Shown here: positions 25,071 through 33,605 of the stretch, piece by piece
How positions within the stretch are numbered: the stretch's first letter is position 1
Layout of the letters: each line of letters opens with the position of its first letter
NCBI GenBank assembly: GCA_035644395.1
Contig: DASQOR010000021.1
Coordinates: forward strand, 1 to 64,000
Origin: JBGPLJ01 sp035644395
GTDB taxonomy: Bacteria; Pseudomonadota; Gammaproteobacteria; Steroidobacterales; Steroidobacteraceae
Length of the DNA: 64,000 nt
Direction: 5' to 3'
Translations under genes and position numbers: made by a program
Notes under the pieces: model-generated
Told to the model about the DNA's origin: nothing
Database searches by the model: none
Seen by the model: the letters and a program-made list of their open reading frames with translations, nothing else

Positions 25071-26131
25071 GCGCCCGTGCGCTGGCCGTTCGCGTTCGCG
25101 GTGCCGGAAGATTCGCGCACGATCAGGGTGTGTGAATGCAGCAACTGGCGCGGGCCGCCCTTGCCGGTGCGCTTGCGGCGGATTTCCTCGAGCAGCAGAT
25201 CGATCGCGGCGCGCGCCATGGCCGCGACCGGCTGATGGATCGTCGTGAGGGCCGGCCAGACGGTTGCCGCCGTGGCGGTATCGTCGAAACCGACGATGGA
25301 GAGGTCGGCCGGAACGTCGAAGCCAAGCCGATGCGCGAGCGCCGCCGTGGCCGCCGCCATTTCATCGTTCGCCGCGAAGATCGCGGTGAGATCAGGGCCT
25401 TCCGCCAGGAGTTTTTCCGCCGCCTCGAGTCCCGAGCGATAGGTGAAGTAGCCCTGTTCGATCTTGACGTCCGGTTCGCCGATGCCCGCTTCGGCAAGCG
25501 TCGCGAGAAAGCCGCGCAGGCGCAGGTCGCTCGACGTCTGGTTCGGATGGCCCTTGATGAAACCGAAGCGGCGGTGGCCGAGCGAGAGCAGGTGTTCGGT
25601 CATCTCGCGGGCGGCGGCTTCGTTGTCGATGCGCACGGTCGCCATGTCCGCGCTCGGATGGCCGGGCGTCAACAGCACCGCGGCGCAATCGGCACTGCGG
25701 ATTTCCGACAGCACGAGCGGCGCTTCGCAGAGCGGCGCCGGAACGATCAGCCCGTCGACTCCGGCCTTGAGGAAACGCGCAAGCGTCGCGCTCGCGTCTT
25801 CCGCCTCCGAGCATTTTTCCACCAGCACCTGCGCGCCGGTGCGGCTGCTCTCGTCGAGCGCGCCGAGCAGGAATTCGGTGAGGTAGCCCGCCGACGGATT
25901 GTCGTAGAGGAGTCCCAGGCGAAACGGTTCGGAACCCGCGAGACTGCGTGCCGCGGGACTTGGCGTGTAACTCAGCTCCTTGATCGCGGTATTCACGAGG
26001 TCGCGCGTTTCCGAGCGCACGTTGGTCTCGCGATTGATGACGCGCGACACCGTCATCGGCGACACGCCGGCGAGTGCCGCCACGTCCCGTATGGTCGCTC
26101 CTTGCGCTCCACGCCGTCTTTGTCGTTCCAT
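25067..26131 (-). CDS. LacI-family transcriptional regulator
   Basis: A 354-residue repressor-type protein. The N-terminal helix-turn-helix reads ATIRDVAALAGVSPMTVSRV followed by the minor-groove hinge YTPSPAARSLAG, the strongest signature of the family. A periplasmic-binding-protein-like effector domain follows (residues ~65-335) with RFGFIKGHPNQTSSD and VPADLSIVGFDDTATA. It presumably binds a sugar or phosphate-free sugar derivative. It lies between xylX (same strand, 112 bp downstream) and the divergent GH27 gene (27 bp). It is the only LacI-type gene in the window, making it the best candidate for the shared palindromes. The effector is unknown. Confidence 0.92.
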   Translation of the reverse strand: MERQRRRGAQGATIRDVAALAGVSPMTVSRVINRETNVRSETRDLVNTAIKELSYTPSPAARSLAGSEPFRLGLLYDNPSAGYLTEFLLGALDESSRTGAQVLVEKCSEAEDASATLARFLKAGVDGLIVPAPLCEAPLVLSEIRSADCAAVLLTPGHPSADMATVRIDNEAAAREMTEHLLSLGHRRFGFIKGHPNQTSSDLRLRGFLATLAEAGIGEPDVKIEQGYFTYRSGLEAAEKLLAEGPDLTAIFAANDEMAAATAALAHRLGFDVPADLSIVGFDDTATAATVWPALTTIHQPVAAMARAAIDLLLEEIRRKRTGKGGPRQLLHSHTLIVRESSGTANANGQRTGA

Positions 26132-26158
26132 GCGCACAGTATAAAAAGCGGAGGCACC

Positions 26159-27349
26159 GTGACGCGACTTTTTGCGGTTTGCGGCCTCATCGCGGCGGCG
26201 CTTGCATCGGCACCGGGCGTGGCGGCGGAAAATCCGGCTGCGCGACCGGCCAACGGCCTCGCGCTCACCCCGCCGATGGGCTGGAACAGCTGGAACCGCT
26301 TCGGCTGCAATGTGAACGAGCAGCGGATCCGCGGAGCGGCCGACGCGATGGTCGCCTCCGGCATGGCCGCGGCCGGCTACGAGTACGTCGTGATCGACGA
26401 TTGCTGGCACGGGGTTCGCGATGCCGGGGGCAACATCCAGCCCGATCCGCAGCGCTTTCCTTCCGGCCTCAAGGCGCTCGGCGACTACGTGCACGCGCAA
26501 GGCCTCAAGTTCGGCATCTATTCGGATGCCGGTGAACGCACTTGCGGTGAGCGGCCGGGCAGCCGCGGCCATGAATTCCAGGACGCCTGGCAGTACGCGG
26601 CCTGGGGCGTCGACTATCTCAAATACGACTGGTGCAACACGGGCACCCAGGATCCGCACGCGTCCTATCTCACGATGAGCGATGCCCTGCGTGCGTCCGG
26701 CCGGCCGATCGTCTTCAGCATCTGCGAGTGGGGCAATTCGAAACCCTGGAGCTGGGCGAAGGACATCGGGAATCTGTGGCGGACCAGCGGCGACATCTAC
26801 GATCACTGGCAGGGCCGCAAGGAATACATGCTCGGCGTCATGGACATCGTCGACCTGCAGGCCGAGCTCTATCCGTTTGCGGGTCCCGGTCACTGGAACG
26901 ACCCCGACATGCTCGAGGTCGGCAACGGCGGCATGACGGCCGACGAGTACCGCGCGCACTTCAGCCTGTGGGCGATGCTCGCCGCGCCCCTCATGGCGGG
27001 CAACGACCTCGCGGCCATGAGCGCCGAAACGAAATCGATCCTGACGAATCGCGAGGTGATCGCGGTCGATCAGGATGCGCTCGGCGCGCAAGGCCGGCGC
27101 GTCGCGAAGAACGGCGATCTCGAGGTCTGGGCGCGCCCCCTGAGTGACGGCAGCCGCGCCGTCGTGTTGCTCAATCGCAGCGCGGGCCCGGCCGCGATCA
27201 CCGTTCGGTGGACCGGGCTCGGTTATCCGGCACACCTGCCGGCGAGCGTGCGCGACTTGTGGCAGGGGAAGAGCCTCGGCAAATCCCGCGGTGCCTTCGC
27301 GGCAACCGTGCCGATGCATGGCGTCGTCATGCTGAAGATCACGCCCTGA
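26159..27349 (+). CDS. Secreted GH27 glycosidase (alpha-galactosidase)
   Basis: A 396-residue enzyme with signal peptide (FAVCGLIAAALASAPGVAA). GH27 motifs are TPPMGWNSWNRFGC, YVVIDDCWHG, the nucleophile Asp of LKYDWCN (residue 157) and the acid/base Asp of WNDPDML (residue 250). A C-terminal all-beta domain begins near residue 310. The usual substrate is alpha-galactosides; some GH27 enzymes remove beta-L-arabinopyranose. Neither is a main xyloglucan side chain, so it may serve another plant polymer. The start is GTG at 26159 behind GGAGG (26150-26154). Only 27 bp separate it from the divergent regulator gene. Confidence 0.9.
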   Translation: MTRLFAVCGLIAAALASAPGVAAENPAARPANGLALTPPMGWNSWNRFGCNVNEQRIRGAADAMVASGMAAAGYEYVVIDDCWHGVRDAGGNIQPDPQRFPSGLKALGDYVHAQGLKFGIYSDAGERTCGERPGSRGHEFQDAWQYAAWGVDYLKYDWCNTGTQDPHASYLTMSDALRASGRPIVFSICEWGNSKPWSWAKDIGNLWRTSGDIYDHWQGRKEYMLGVMDIVDLQAELYPFAGPGHWNDPDMLEVGNGGMTADEYRAHFSLWAMLAAPLMAGNDLAAMSAETKSILTNREVIAVDQDALGAQGRRVAKNGDLEVWARPLSDGSRAVVLLNRSAGPAAITVRWTGLGYPAHLPASVRDLWQGKSLGKSRGAFAATVPMHGVVMLKITP

Positions 27350-27358
27350 ACCGGGTCC

Positions 27359-27387
27359 TTGCCGGTCGGCAATGGGACCGGTACCAT
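27359..27387 (+). promoter_or_regulatory. GH35 promoter with LacI-type operator
   Basis: TTGCCG (27359-27364) and TACCAT (27382-27387) are 17 bp apart. The palindrome TGGGACCGGTACCA (27373-27386; six of seven positions symmetrical) includes the -10 box. The same geometry, -35, 17 bp, TACCAT inside the palindrome, occurs at 47965-47993. Repression by a LacI-family protein is the simplest reading. Confidence 0.58.
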
Positions 27388-27421
27388 CGCTGCAAAATAA
27401 GCCAAGTGCGGGGGTACTCTC

Positions 27422-29050
27422 TTGGCAAGATCTCGGCTCCGTCTGCTCGTCGTCGTGCTGCTCGCGACCGCGTATTCAACCCGCGCCGCTGCCGGCGACT
27501 TACCGGCGTTGGTCAGCAAGAACGGCCGTCACGCCCTCATGGTCGACGGCGCGCCCTACCTGATGCTCTGCACGCAGGTAAACAACTCGAGCGCGTGGCC
27601 TGCGGTGCTGCCGAAGGTCTGGCCGGCGGTCGAACAACTGCGGGCGAACACGCTGCAGGTGCCGATCGCCTGGGAGCAGATCGAAGCGACGGAAGGCCAA
27701 TTCGATTTCTCTTTTCTCGACACGCTCCTCTCGCAAGCGCGCGACCACAAGGTGCGATTGGTGCTGCTCTGGTTCGGCACCTGGAAGAACAACGGGCCGA
27801 ACTACACGCCGGCCTGGGTCAAGCTCGACAACCAGCGCTTTCCCCGCGTGCTTACGGCGAAGGGCGAAATGCTGAACTCGCTGTCGCCGCATGCGGCGAC
27901 CACGCTCGCCGCGGACCGCAAGGCCTTCACCGCGCTCATGCGTCACCTGGCGCAGGCGGATGCAACGCACACCGTCATCCTCGTACAGGTCGAAAACGAG
28001 AGCGGCACGTACGGGACCGCTCGCGACTATTCACCGGCGGCCGAGAAGGTCTTCCAGTCGCCGGTGCCGGCGTCGCTCGTGAAGGCGCTCGGAAAATCCA
28101 AAGGCAGCTGGTCGCAGGTCTTCGGGAAGGACGCGGACGAGTTCTTTCATGCCTGGTCCATCGCAAGCTACATCGGCGAGATCGCCGCGGCCGGCAAGGC
28201 CGACTATCCGCTGCCGATGTACGTGAACGCGGCGCTGCGCGATCCGATCAGTCCCGGGCCGCCCGGGAGCTACGCAAGCGGCGGGCCCACCGACAACGTC
28301 ATCGATATCTGGAAGGCGGCGGCGCCGGCCGTCGATTTCATCGTGCCGGACATCTACGACCGCCGCTTCGATCGCTACACGCGCTACCTCGAACTCTACG
28401 GCCGGCCGGACAACGCACTCTTCGTCGGCGAGACCGGCAACGACATCCCGTTCGCGCGCTACTTCTTCGCCGTGCTCGGCGCCCACGCCATCGGTTTCTC
28501 GCCGTTCGGCCTCGATTTCACGGGCTACTCGAACTATCCGCTCGGCGCCAAAGCGGTCGACGCGGACGTCATGGAGGCCTTCGCCGCGAACTACCGGCTG
28601 CTTGCGCCGATCGCGCGCGAATGGGCGAAGCTCAGCTTCGAAGGCGAAGTCTGGGGCGCGTCGAAGCCCGATGACGGCAAGAGCCAGCTGCTCGATCTCG
28701 GCCGCTGGACCGCAACCGTGAGCTACGGCGAATGGCAGTTCGGCATGCCGGACTGGACCTGGCTCGGGCCGTTCGACAAGCCGGCGGCGGCAACGGAGAA
28801 AAAAGGTGGAGCGCTCATCGCGCGACTCGGACCGGACGAGTTCCTCGTTACCGGGCTCAGCACCCGTGTGACGTTCGGCATCAAGGACAAGGGTGCCGCC
28901 CACGGTCTGATCTTCGATCGCGTCGAAGAGGGTCACTACGAGAGCGGCCGCTGGGTGATGGAGCGACTCTGGAACGGCGACCAGACGGACTACGGCCTCA
29001 ATTTCACGACGCTGCCGCAGGTCCTGCGGGTCAAGCTCGCGACCTACTGA
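27422..29050 (+). CDS. Secreted GH35 beta-galactosidase with DUF5597-like C terminus
   Basis: A 542-residue protein with a signal peptide (LLVVVLLATAYSTRAAAG). The barrel part has YLMLCTQVNNSSAWP, LQVPIAWEQIEATEGQFDF, the acid/base block VQVENESGTYG (Glu near residue 191) and LFVGETGND with the probable nucleophile Glu. The C-terminal third (GALIARLGPDEFLVTG onward) is the beta domain called DUF5597. In xyloglucan loci this subgroup removes beta-galactose from side chains. The start is TTG at 27422, with GGGGG about 8 bases upstream. It leads a GH35-GH31-serine hydrolase operon (gaps 18 bp and -4 bp). Confidence 0.86.
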   Translation: MARSRLRLLVVVLLATAYSTRAAAGDLPALVSKNGRHALMVDGAPYLMLCTQVNNSSAWPAVLPKVWPAVEQLRANTLQVPIAWEQIEATEGQFDFSFLDTLLSQARDHKVRLVLLWFGTWKNNGPNYTPAWVKLDNQRFPRVLTAKGEMLNSLSPHAATTLAADRKAFTALMRHLAQADATHTVILVQVENESGTYGTARDYSPAAEKVFQSPVPASLVKALGKSKGSWSQVFGKDADEFFHAWSIASYIGEIAAAGKADYPLPMYVNAALRDPISPGPPGSYASGGPTDNVIDIWKAAAPAVDFIVPDIYDRRFDRYTRYLELYGRPDNALFVGETGNDIPFARYFFAVLGAHAIGFSPFGLDFTGYSNYPLGAKAVDADVMEAFAANYRLLAPIAREWAKLSFEGEVWGASKPDDGKSQLLDLGRWTATVSYGEWQFGMPDWTWLGPFDKPAAATEKKGGALIARLGPDEFLVTGLSTRVTFGIKDKGAAHGLIFDRVEEGHYESGRWVMERLWNGDQTDYGLNFTTLPQVLRVKLATY

Positions 29051-29068
29051 ACCCGAACGGAGATTCCC

Positions 29069-31900
29069 GTGCGAACACGCGTATTCGTTTGCCTGGCGGC
29101 GCTGCTCGCGCTCGCGGCCTGCAGCTCACCGCCCGCCTTCGAGAAAACGGCCGACGGCGTCGTCGTCACCCCGACCGGCGGCGCCGCCAGGAAAGTGCGG
29201 CTCAGCGTCGTCTCGGACAAGGTCATTCACGTCACGGCGTTTCCGACGGACACCGTGAGCGAACCCGCGAGCCTCATGGCGGTGAAGACCGGCGGCGGAA
29301 CCGGCTTCACGGTAGACGAGAAGGACGGCCTGGTCGTCCTGCGGACGAGCGAAATCGTCGCGGAAGTCGCCGTGGCGTCCGGCGACGTGCGCTTCCGGGA
29401 CAAGGACGGCAATGCCGTGCTGAGTGAAGTCGATGACGGCCGGACGTTCGCGCCCACGCAGGTGGACGGCAAGTCCTTCTACGCCATCCGCCAACGGTTC
29501 GAATCGCCCGCCGACGAAGCCTTCTACGGACTCGGCCAGCACCAGGAAGGCGAGATGAACTTCAAGGGCAGGGACGTCGAGCTCGCCCAGCACAACATGG
29601 ACGTCGGCATTCCCTTCGTCCTGTCGTCGCGCAACTACGGCGTGCTCTGGGACAACAATTCGATTACGCGCTTCGGCGATCCGCGCGAATGGCAGCCGCT
29701 CTCGAAGACGCTGAAGCTCTACGACGCCGACGGCAAGGAAGGGAGCCTCACGGGCACCTATTACGTGAACGGTGCGGTGAAGCTGAAGCGCGCCGAGAAG
29801 GATCTCGACTACCAGTACATCAAGTCGCTCGAAGCGAATTTCCCGCCCGAGCTCAAGGGCGTGAAGACGAAGATCGTATTCGAGGGCAAGATCGAAGCGC
29901 TGACGCCCGGCACGCACAAGTTCACGCTCTACGCGAGCAATTATCAGAAGCTCAGCGTCGATGGCGCGCCCGTCATCGACGCGTGGCGGCAGAACTGGAA
30001 CCCGTGGTATCGCGACTTCCGGCTCGACATGCAGCCCGGCAAGCCGCGCGCGATCCGTATCGAGTGGGAAGGCGCCGACGGCTATCTCACCCTGCAGCAT
30101 CGCGATCCGCTGCCCGTCACGGAGCAGAACGATCTCTCGTTCCATTCAGAACTCGCGCAGTCGATCGACTACTACTTCGTGAAGGGCGCGAATGCGGACG
30201 ACGTCATCGCGGGCTATCGCGCCGTCACCGGCAAGGCGACGCTGGTGCCGCGCTGGGTCTACGGTTTCTGGCAGAGCCGGCAGCGCTACGAGACCCAGCA
30301 GCAGACGCTCGGCGTGGTCGACGAATACCGCAAGCGCCACATCCCGCTCGATAACATCGTGCAGGACTGGTTCTACTGGAAAGAGGACAGCTGGGGTTCG
30401 CACCAATTCGATCCCAAGCGTTTTCCAGACCCGCAAGCCATGGTCGACGAGATCCACAGGAAAGACGCGCACGTCATGATCTCGGTCTGGCCGAAGTTCT
30501 ATCCGGCCACCGACAACTTCAAGGAGCTCGACGCGAAGGGCCACATCTACCGGCGCAACCTCGAGCAGCATGCGAAAGACTGGGTCGGGCCCGGTTACGA
30601 GTCCTCGTTCTACGATCCCTATGCGGATGAAGCCCGGCAGATCTACTGGCGCCAGATCGACGAGCGGCTCGGGAAGCTCGGGTTCGATGCCTGGTGGCTG
30701 GACGCGAGCGAGCCCGATCCGCATTCGAATCTCGACATCGCGGAACGGAAACTGAGGATGGGCCCGACCGCCATGGGTCCCGGCGCCGAGTTCTTCAACT
30801 CCTATGCGCTGATGCACGCGCGCGGCGTCTATGAAGGCGAGCGGGCGGCGGATCCGGACAAGCGCGCGTTCATCCTCACTCGCTCGGCTTTCGCCGGACT
30901 GCAGCGCTATGCGGCCGCGACCTGGAGCGGCGACGTCGCCTCGCGCTGGGAAGATCTCGGCGACCAGATTTCCGCCGGCATCAATTTCTCGCTCTCGGGC
31001 CTGCCGAACTGGACGACCGACATCGGCGGCTACGCGGTCGAAGAGCGTTACCTCAAGCCGAACGCGAAGGACCTCGAGGAGTGGCGCGAGCTCAATGTGC
31101 GCTGGTTCGAGTTCGGCGCCTTCATGCCGCTCTTCCGGTTGCACGGCGAGGCGGTGTATCGGGAGATCTACAACCTCGCGCCGCAGGGCTCCGAGGCGTA
31201 CGCGACGCTCGTCGGTTTCGACCGGCTGCGCTATCGCCTGATGCCGTACATCTACACGATCGCCGCCGATACCTACCACCGCGATTCCACGATGATGCGC
31301 GGCCTCGTGATGGACTTTCCCGCGGACGCGGCCGTACGCGAGATCCGCGACCAGTATCTGTTCGGCCCGGCGTTCCTCGTGAGCCCGGTGCACGAATACA
31401 AAGCGCGCGCGCGCCAGCTCTACCTGCCGGCGGGCACCCGGTGGTACGACTTCTTCACGGGCGAGATCAAGGAGGGTGGCCAGTCGATCACGGCCGTGGC
31501 GCCGCTCAACCGGATTCCGCTCTACGTGCGCGCGGGTTCGATCGTTCCGGTCGGGCCCGCAATCGAGCACACGGGCGAGAAGGCCGACGCACCGCTCACG
31601 CTTTTCGTCTACACGGGCGCGAATGGCCAGTTCGAACTGTACGAGGACGACGGCCTGTCCTACGGCTACGAGAAGGGCGAGTCGGCGCGCATCCCGCTCC
31701 ACTATGACGACGCCAAGGGCGTACTCAGCATCGGCGCACGCTCCGGCTCGTTCCCGGGCATGGTGGCGTCGCGACAATTGCGGTTGCGCTGGATGACTCC
31801 CGGCATGGCGAGCGCGTCGACACTCGATGCGCCCGCCGATGCAACCGTCGACTACAGCGGCGCGGCCGTGACCGTCGCAAGACGCGCGACCGGGCAATGA
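29069..31900 (+). CDS. GH31 alpha-xylosidase with PA14-like insert (lipoprotein)
   Basis: A 943-residue GH31 enzyme. The lipoprotein signal ends LALAAC, so it is anchored to a membrane. The N-terminal beta domain is interrupted at residues ~235-360 by a PA14-like module (KTKIVFEGKIEALTPGTHKF, LYASNYQKLSVDGAPV). The nucleophile Asp is in WWLDASEPD (residue 545) and acid/base Asp in ATWSGDVAS (residue 622). This architecture equals that of Cellvibrio Xyl31A, which removes alpha-1,6-xylose from xyloglucan oligosaccharides. GTG start behind CGGAGA. It overlaps the next gene by 4 bp. Confidence 0.92.
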   Translation: MRTRVFVCLAALLALAACSSPPAFEKTADGVVVTPTGGAARKVRLSVVSDKVIHVTAFPTDTVSEPASLMAVKTGGGTGFTVDEKDGLVVLRTSEIVAEVAVASGDVRFRDKDGNAVLSEVDDGRTFAPTQVDGKSFYAIRQRFESPADEAFYGLGQHQEGEMNFKGRDVELAQHNMDVGIPFVLSSRNYGVLWDNNSITRFGDPREWQPLSKTLKLYDADGKEGSLTGTYYVNGAVKLKRAEKDLDYQYIKSLEANFPPELKGVKTKIVFEGKIEALTPGTHKFTLYASNYQKLSVDGAPVIDAWRQNWNPWYRDFRLDMQPGKPRAIRIEWEGADGYLTLQHRDPLPVTEQNDLSFHSELAQSIDYYFVKGANADDVIAGYRAVTGKATLVPRWVYGFWQSRQRYETQQQTLGVVDEYRKRHIPLDNIVQDWFYWKEDSWGSHQFDPKRFPDPQAMVDEIHRKDAHVMISVWPKFYPATDNFKELDAKGHIYRRNLEQHAKDWVGPGYESSFYDPYADEARQIYWRQIDERLGKLGFDAWWLDASEPDPHSNLDIAERKLRMGPTAMGPGAEFFNSYALMHARGVYEGERAADPDKRAFILTRSAFAGLQRYAAATWSGDVASRWEDLGDQISAGINFSLSGLPNWTTDIGGYAVEERYLKPNAKDLEEWRELNVRWFEFGAFMPLFRLHGEAVYREIYNLAPQGSEAYATLVGFDRLRYRLMPYIYTIAADTYHRDSTMMRGLVMDFPADAAVREIRDQYLFGPAFLVSPVHEYKARARQLYLPAGTRWYDFFTGEIKEGGQSITAVAPLNRIPLYVRAGSIVPVGPAIEHTGEKADAPLTLFVYTGANGQFELYEDDGLSYGYEKGESARIPLHYDDAKGVLSIGARSGSFPGMVASRQLRLRWMTPGMASASTLDAPADATVDYSGAAVTVARRATGQ

Positions 31901-33219
31901 GGACGGCAGGCAAGCCAACGACCGTCTCCATGTTCATCGCGACTGCGCTGCTGCTTGCAGCGGGCGCGGTGGGCGCCGCGCATGCGCCGGCGCTCGCGCC
32001 GGCGAGTCCGGAAAGCGTGGGCTTTTCCCCGGGACGTCTTGCGATGCTAGACGCCTATCTGAAGGCAAAGGTGGCGAGCGGTCATGCACCCGGCGCGACG
32101 ATGCTGATCGCGCGCCACGGCAAGGTCGTGCTCTTCAATACTTACGGACAAGCGGACCGCGCGCGCGGGACGGCCGTCGAGCGCGACACGATTTTTCGCA
32201 TCTACTCGCAGACCAAGCTCGTGACGGGAGTCGCGCTGATGACGCTCTTCGAGGAAGGGCGCTGGCGCTTCGATGATCCGGTGACGCGCTTCATTCCGGA
32301 ATTCGCGAAGCTCAAGGTCTACCAGGGACGCAACGCGGATGGCACCCTCGCGCTTGACGATGCGATGCGGCCGGCGAGCATGCGGGAAATCATCACGCAC
32401 ACGGGCGGTTTCGGCTACGGGCTCGGCACGAGCGATGACGTCGAGAAGGCCTACAACGCCTCCGGCTACCTGGCGGCGCCCAGCGCGGACGATGCGATCG
32501 CGCGCATCGCCGAGCTGCCGCTCGCGAGCCAGCCGGGCCTGCACTGGCGCTACAGCGCGTCCGTCGACATCCAGGGCTACATCATCGAGCGCCTCTCGGG
32601 TCGCAAGCTCGGCGACTTCATGCAGGAGCGGATCTTCGGGCCGCTCCGCATGAATGACACCGCGTTCCACGTACCGGCGTCGAAAGCCGGTCGTTTCGCG
32701 ACGCTCGAGTCCTACGACAGGGCGACGAACTCGCTCACGGAGCCGAGCGGCGTGCTGGTATTCGACTATTCGAAGCCGCCGGGCGCCGCGTCGGGCGGCG
32801 CGGGGCTCGTCTCGACGACGATGGATTTCGCGCGCTTCGCGCAGATGCTGCTGAACGGCGGCGAACTCGACGGAGCGCGCGTGCTGTCGCCGGCGGCCGT
32901 GAAGCTGCTTGAGTCGAATCACCTCGCGTCCGAGATCCGCGCGAAGAACGACGAAGCATTCTCCGAACACACCGGTGTCGGCTTCGGTGTCGACGCGGCG
33001 GTCGTGCTCGATGCCGCGAAGGCGGGCACGCTGCAGGGCGAAGGCACGATTTCCTGGGGCGGTGCGGCGGGTTCCTGGTTCTGGATCGATCCGAAGAACG
33101 ATCTCCTCGCCGTCGGCATGCTGCAGGTCATGGAGCGCTGGAGCGATCCGGCCTTGCGCACGATCGACTACGACACGAGTGCGCTCGTCTATCGCGCGCT
33201 CGTTGATCCCGCGAAATGA
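31897..33219 (+). CDS. Secreted serine hydrolase (class C beta-lactamase-like / esterase)
   Basis: A 440-residue protein with signal peptide (MFIATALLLAAGAVGAA). It has the catalytic S-x-x-K in IYSQTKLVTG, a Tyr motif in HWRYSASVDIQGY, and GGAAGSWFWIDP near the C terminus in place of a KTG-type motif. These fit the EstB/class C beta-lactamase family, which includes carbohydrate esterases as well as peptidases. Translational coupling with the alpha-xylosidase (ATGA) suggests it acts on the same polymer, perhaps deacetylating xyloglucan. That activity is inferred; no direct motif proves it. Confidence 0.82.
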   Translation: MRTAGKPTTVSMFIATALLLAAGAVGAAHAPALAPASPESVGFSPGRLAMLDAYLKAKVASGHAPGATMLIARHGKVVLFNTYGQADRARGTAVERDTIFRIYSQTKLVTGVALMTLFEEGRWRFDDPVTRFIPEFAKLKVYQGRNADGTLALDDAMRPASMREIITHTGGFGYGLGTSDDVEKAYNASGYLAAPSADDAIARIAELPLASQPGLHWRYSASVDIQGYIIERLSGRKLGDFMQERIFGPLRMNDTAFHVPASKAGRFATLESYDRATNSLTEPSGVLVFDYSKPPGAASGGAGLVSTTMDFARFAQMLLNGGELDGARVLSPAAVKLLESNHLASEIRAKNDEAFSEHTGVGFGVDAAVVLDAAKAGTLQGEGTISWGGAAGSWFWIDPKNDLLAVGMLQVMERWSDPALRTIDYDTSALVYRALVDPAK

Positions 33220-33290
33220 CCGGTGAGTCCCACGCGGGCCGCCGGCGGTTCTGGACCCTGTCTTATTTAGTCCACAAGCGCGTGCGCATC

Positions 33291-33319
33291 TTGCAGTCTT
33301 GAAATCACGTGGCTATAGT
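33291..33319 (+). promoter_or_regulatory. Promoter of the TonB-dependent receptor
   Basis: TTGCAG (33291-33296) and TATAGT (33314-33319) are separated by exactly 17 bp. The -10 matches consensus at five of six positions. Transcription should begin near 33326, a few bases before the palindrome at 33332. Confidence 0.55.
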
Positions 33320-33331
33320 CGGGGCAACAGT

Positions 33332-33345
33332 TGGTACCGCTACCA
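33332..33345 (+). promoter_or_regulatory. LacI-type operator at the receptor promoter
   Basis: TGGTACCGCTACCA, the best palindrome of the set (six of seven symmetrical positions, central CG). It lies directly downstream of the -10 box and predicted start, a position suited to blocking initiation or early elongation. Confidence 0.68.
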
Positions 33346-33383
33346 CAAAGTTGGCGGACGGACGGTTGGGCGAGTTCCTGCAC

Positions 33384-33397
33384 GGGTACCGCTACGG
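33384..33397 (+). promoter_or_regulatory. Degenerate second operator-like site
   Basis: GGGTACCGCTACGG keeps the central GTACCGCTAC of the first site but not its ends. The two sites are 52 bp apart, close to five helical turns, which would place them on the same DNA face. Evidence is similarity and spacing only. Confidence 0.38.
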
Positions 33398-33605
33398 GGG
33401 GAGTTGGGGGGTTGTTCTACTGAGCTTCTGATTTTCTCCTAAGGCTTTGATTGCCTTGGGCGAATTCCACTGACGAAGGCTTGCCGCCGCCGTCGCTGGC
33501 TACTCGCCAAGGGCATATAAATGTGATCACCGGAGGAAGCGGGTTGTCGGGCCTGCTTCCAGGAAAAAGATAAAAAGAGTGCCATCGCAATTTAGGAGGC
33601 AAGTT

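Larger units (their letters stand above)
33220..33605 (+). other. 386-bp leader/intergenic region upstream of the TonB-dependent receptor
   Basis: No gene is seen here. The stretch holds a promoter candidate (33291-33319), two LacI-type palindromes (33332 and 33384), a G-rich block (33395-33410) and a ~250-base untranslated leader ending in a perfect AGGAGG (33594-33599) before the GTG start at 33606. Confidence 0.7.
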
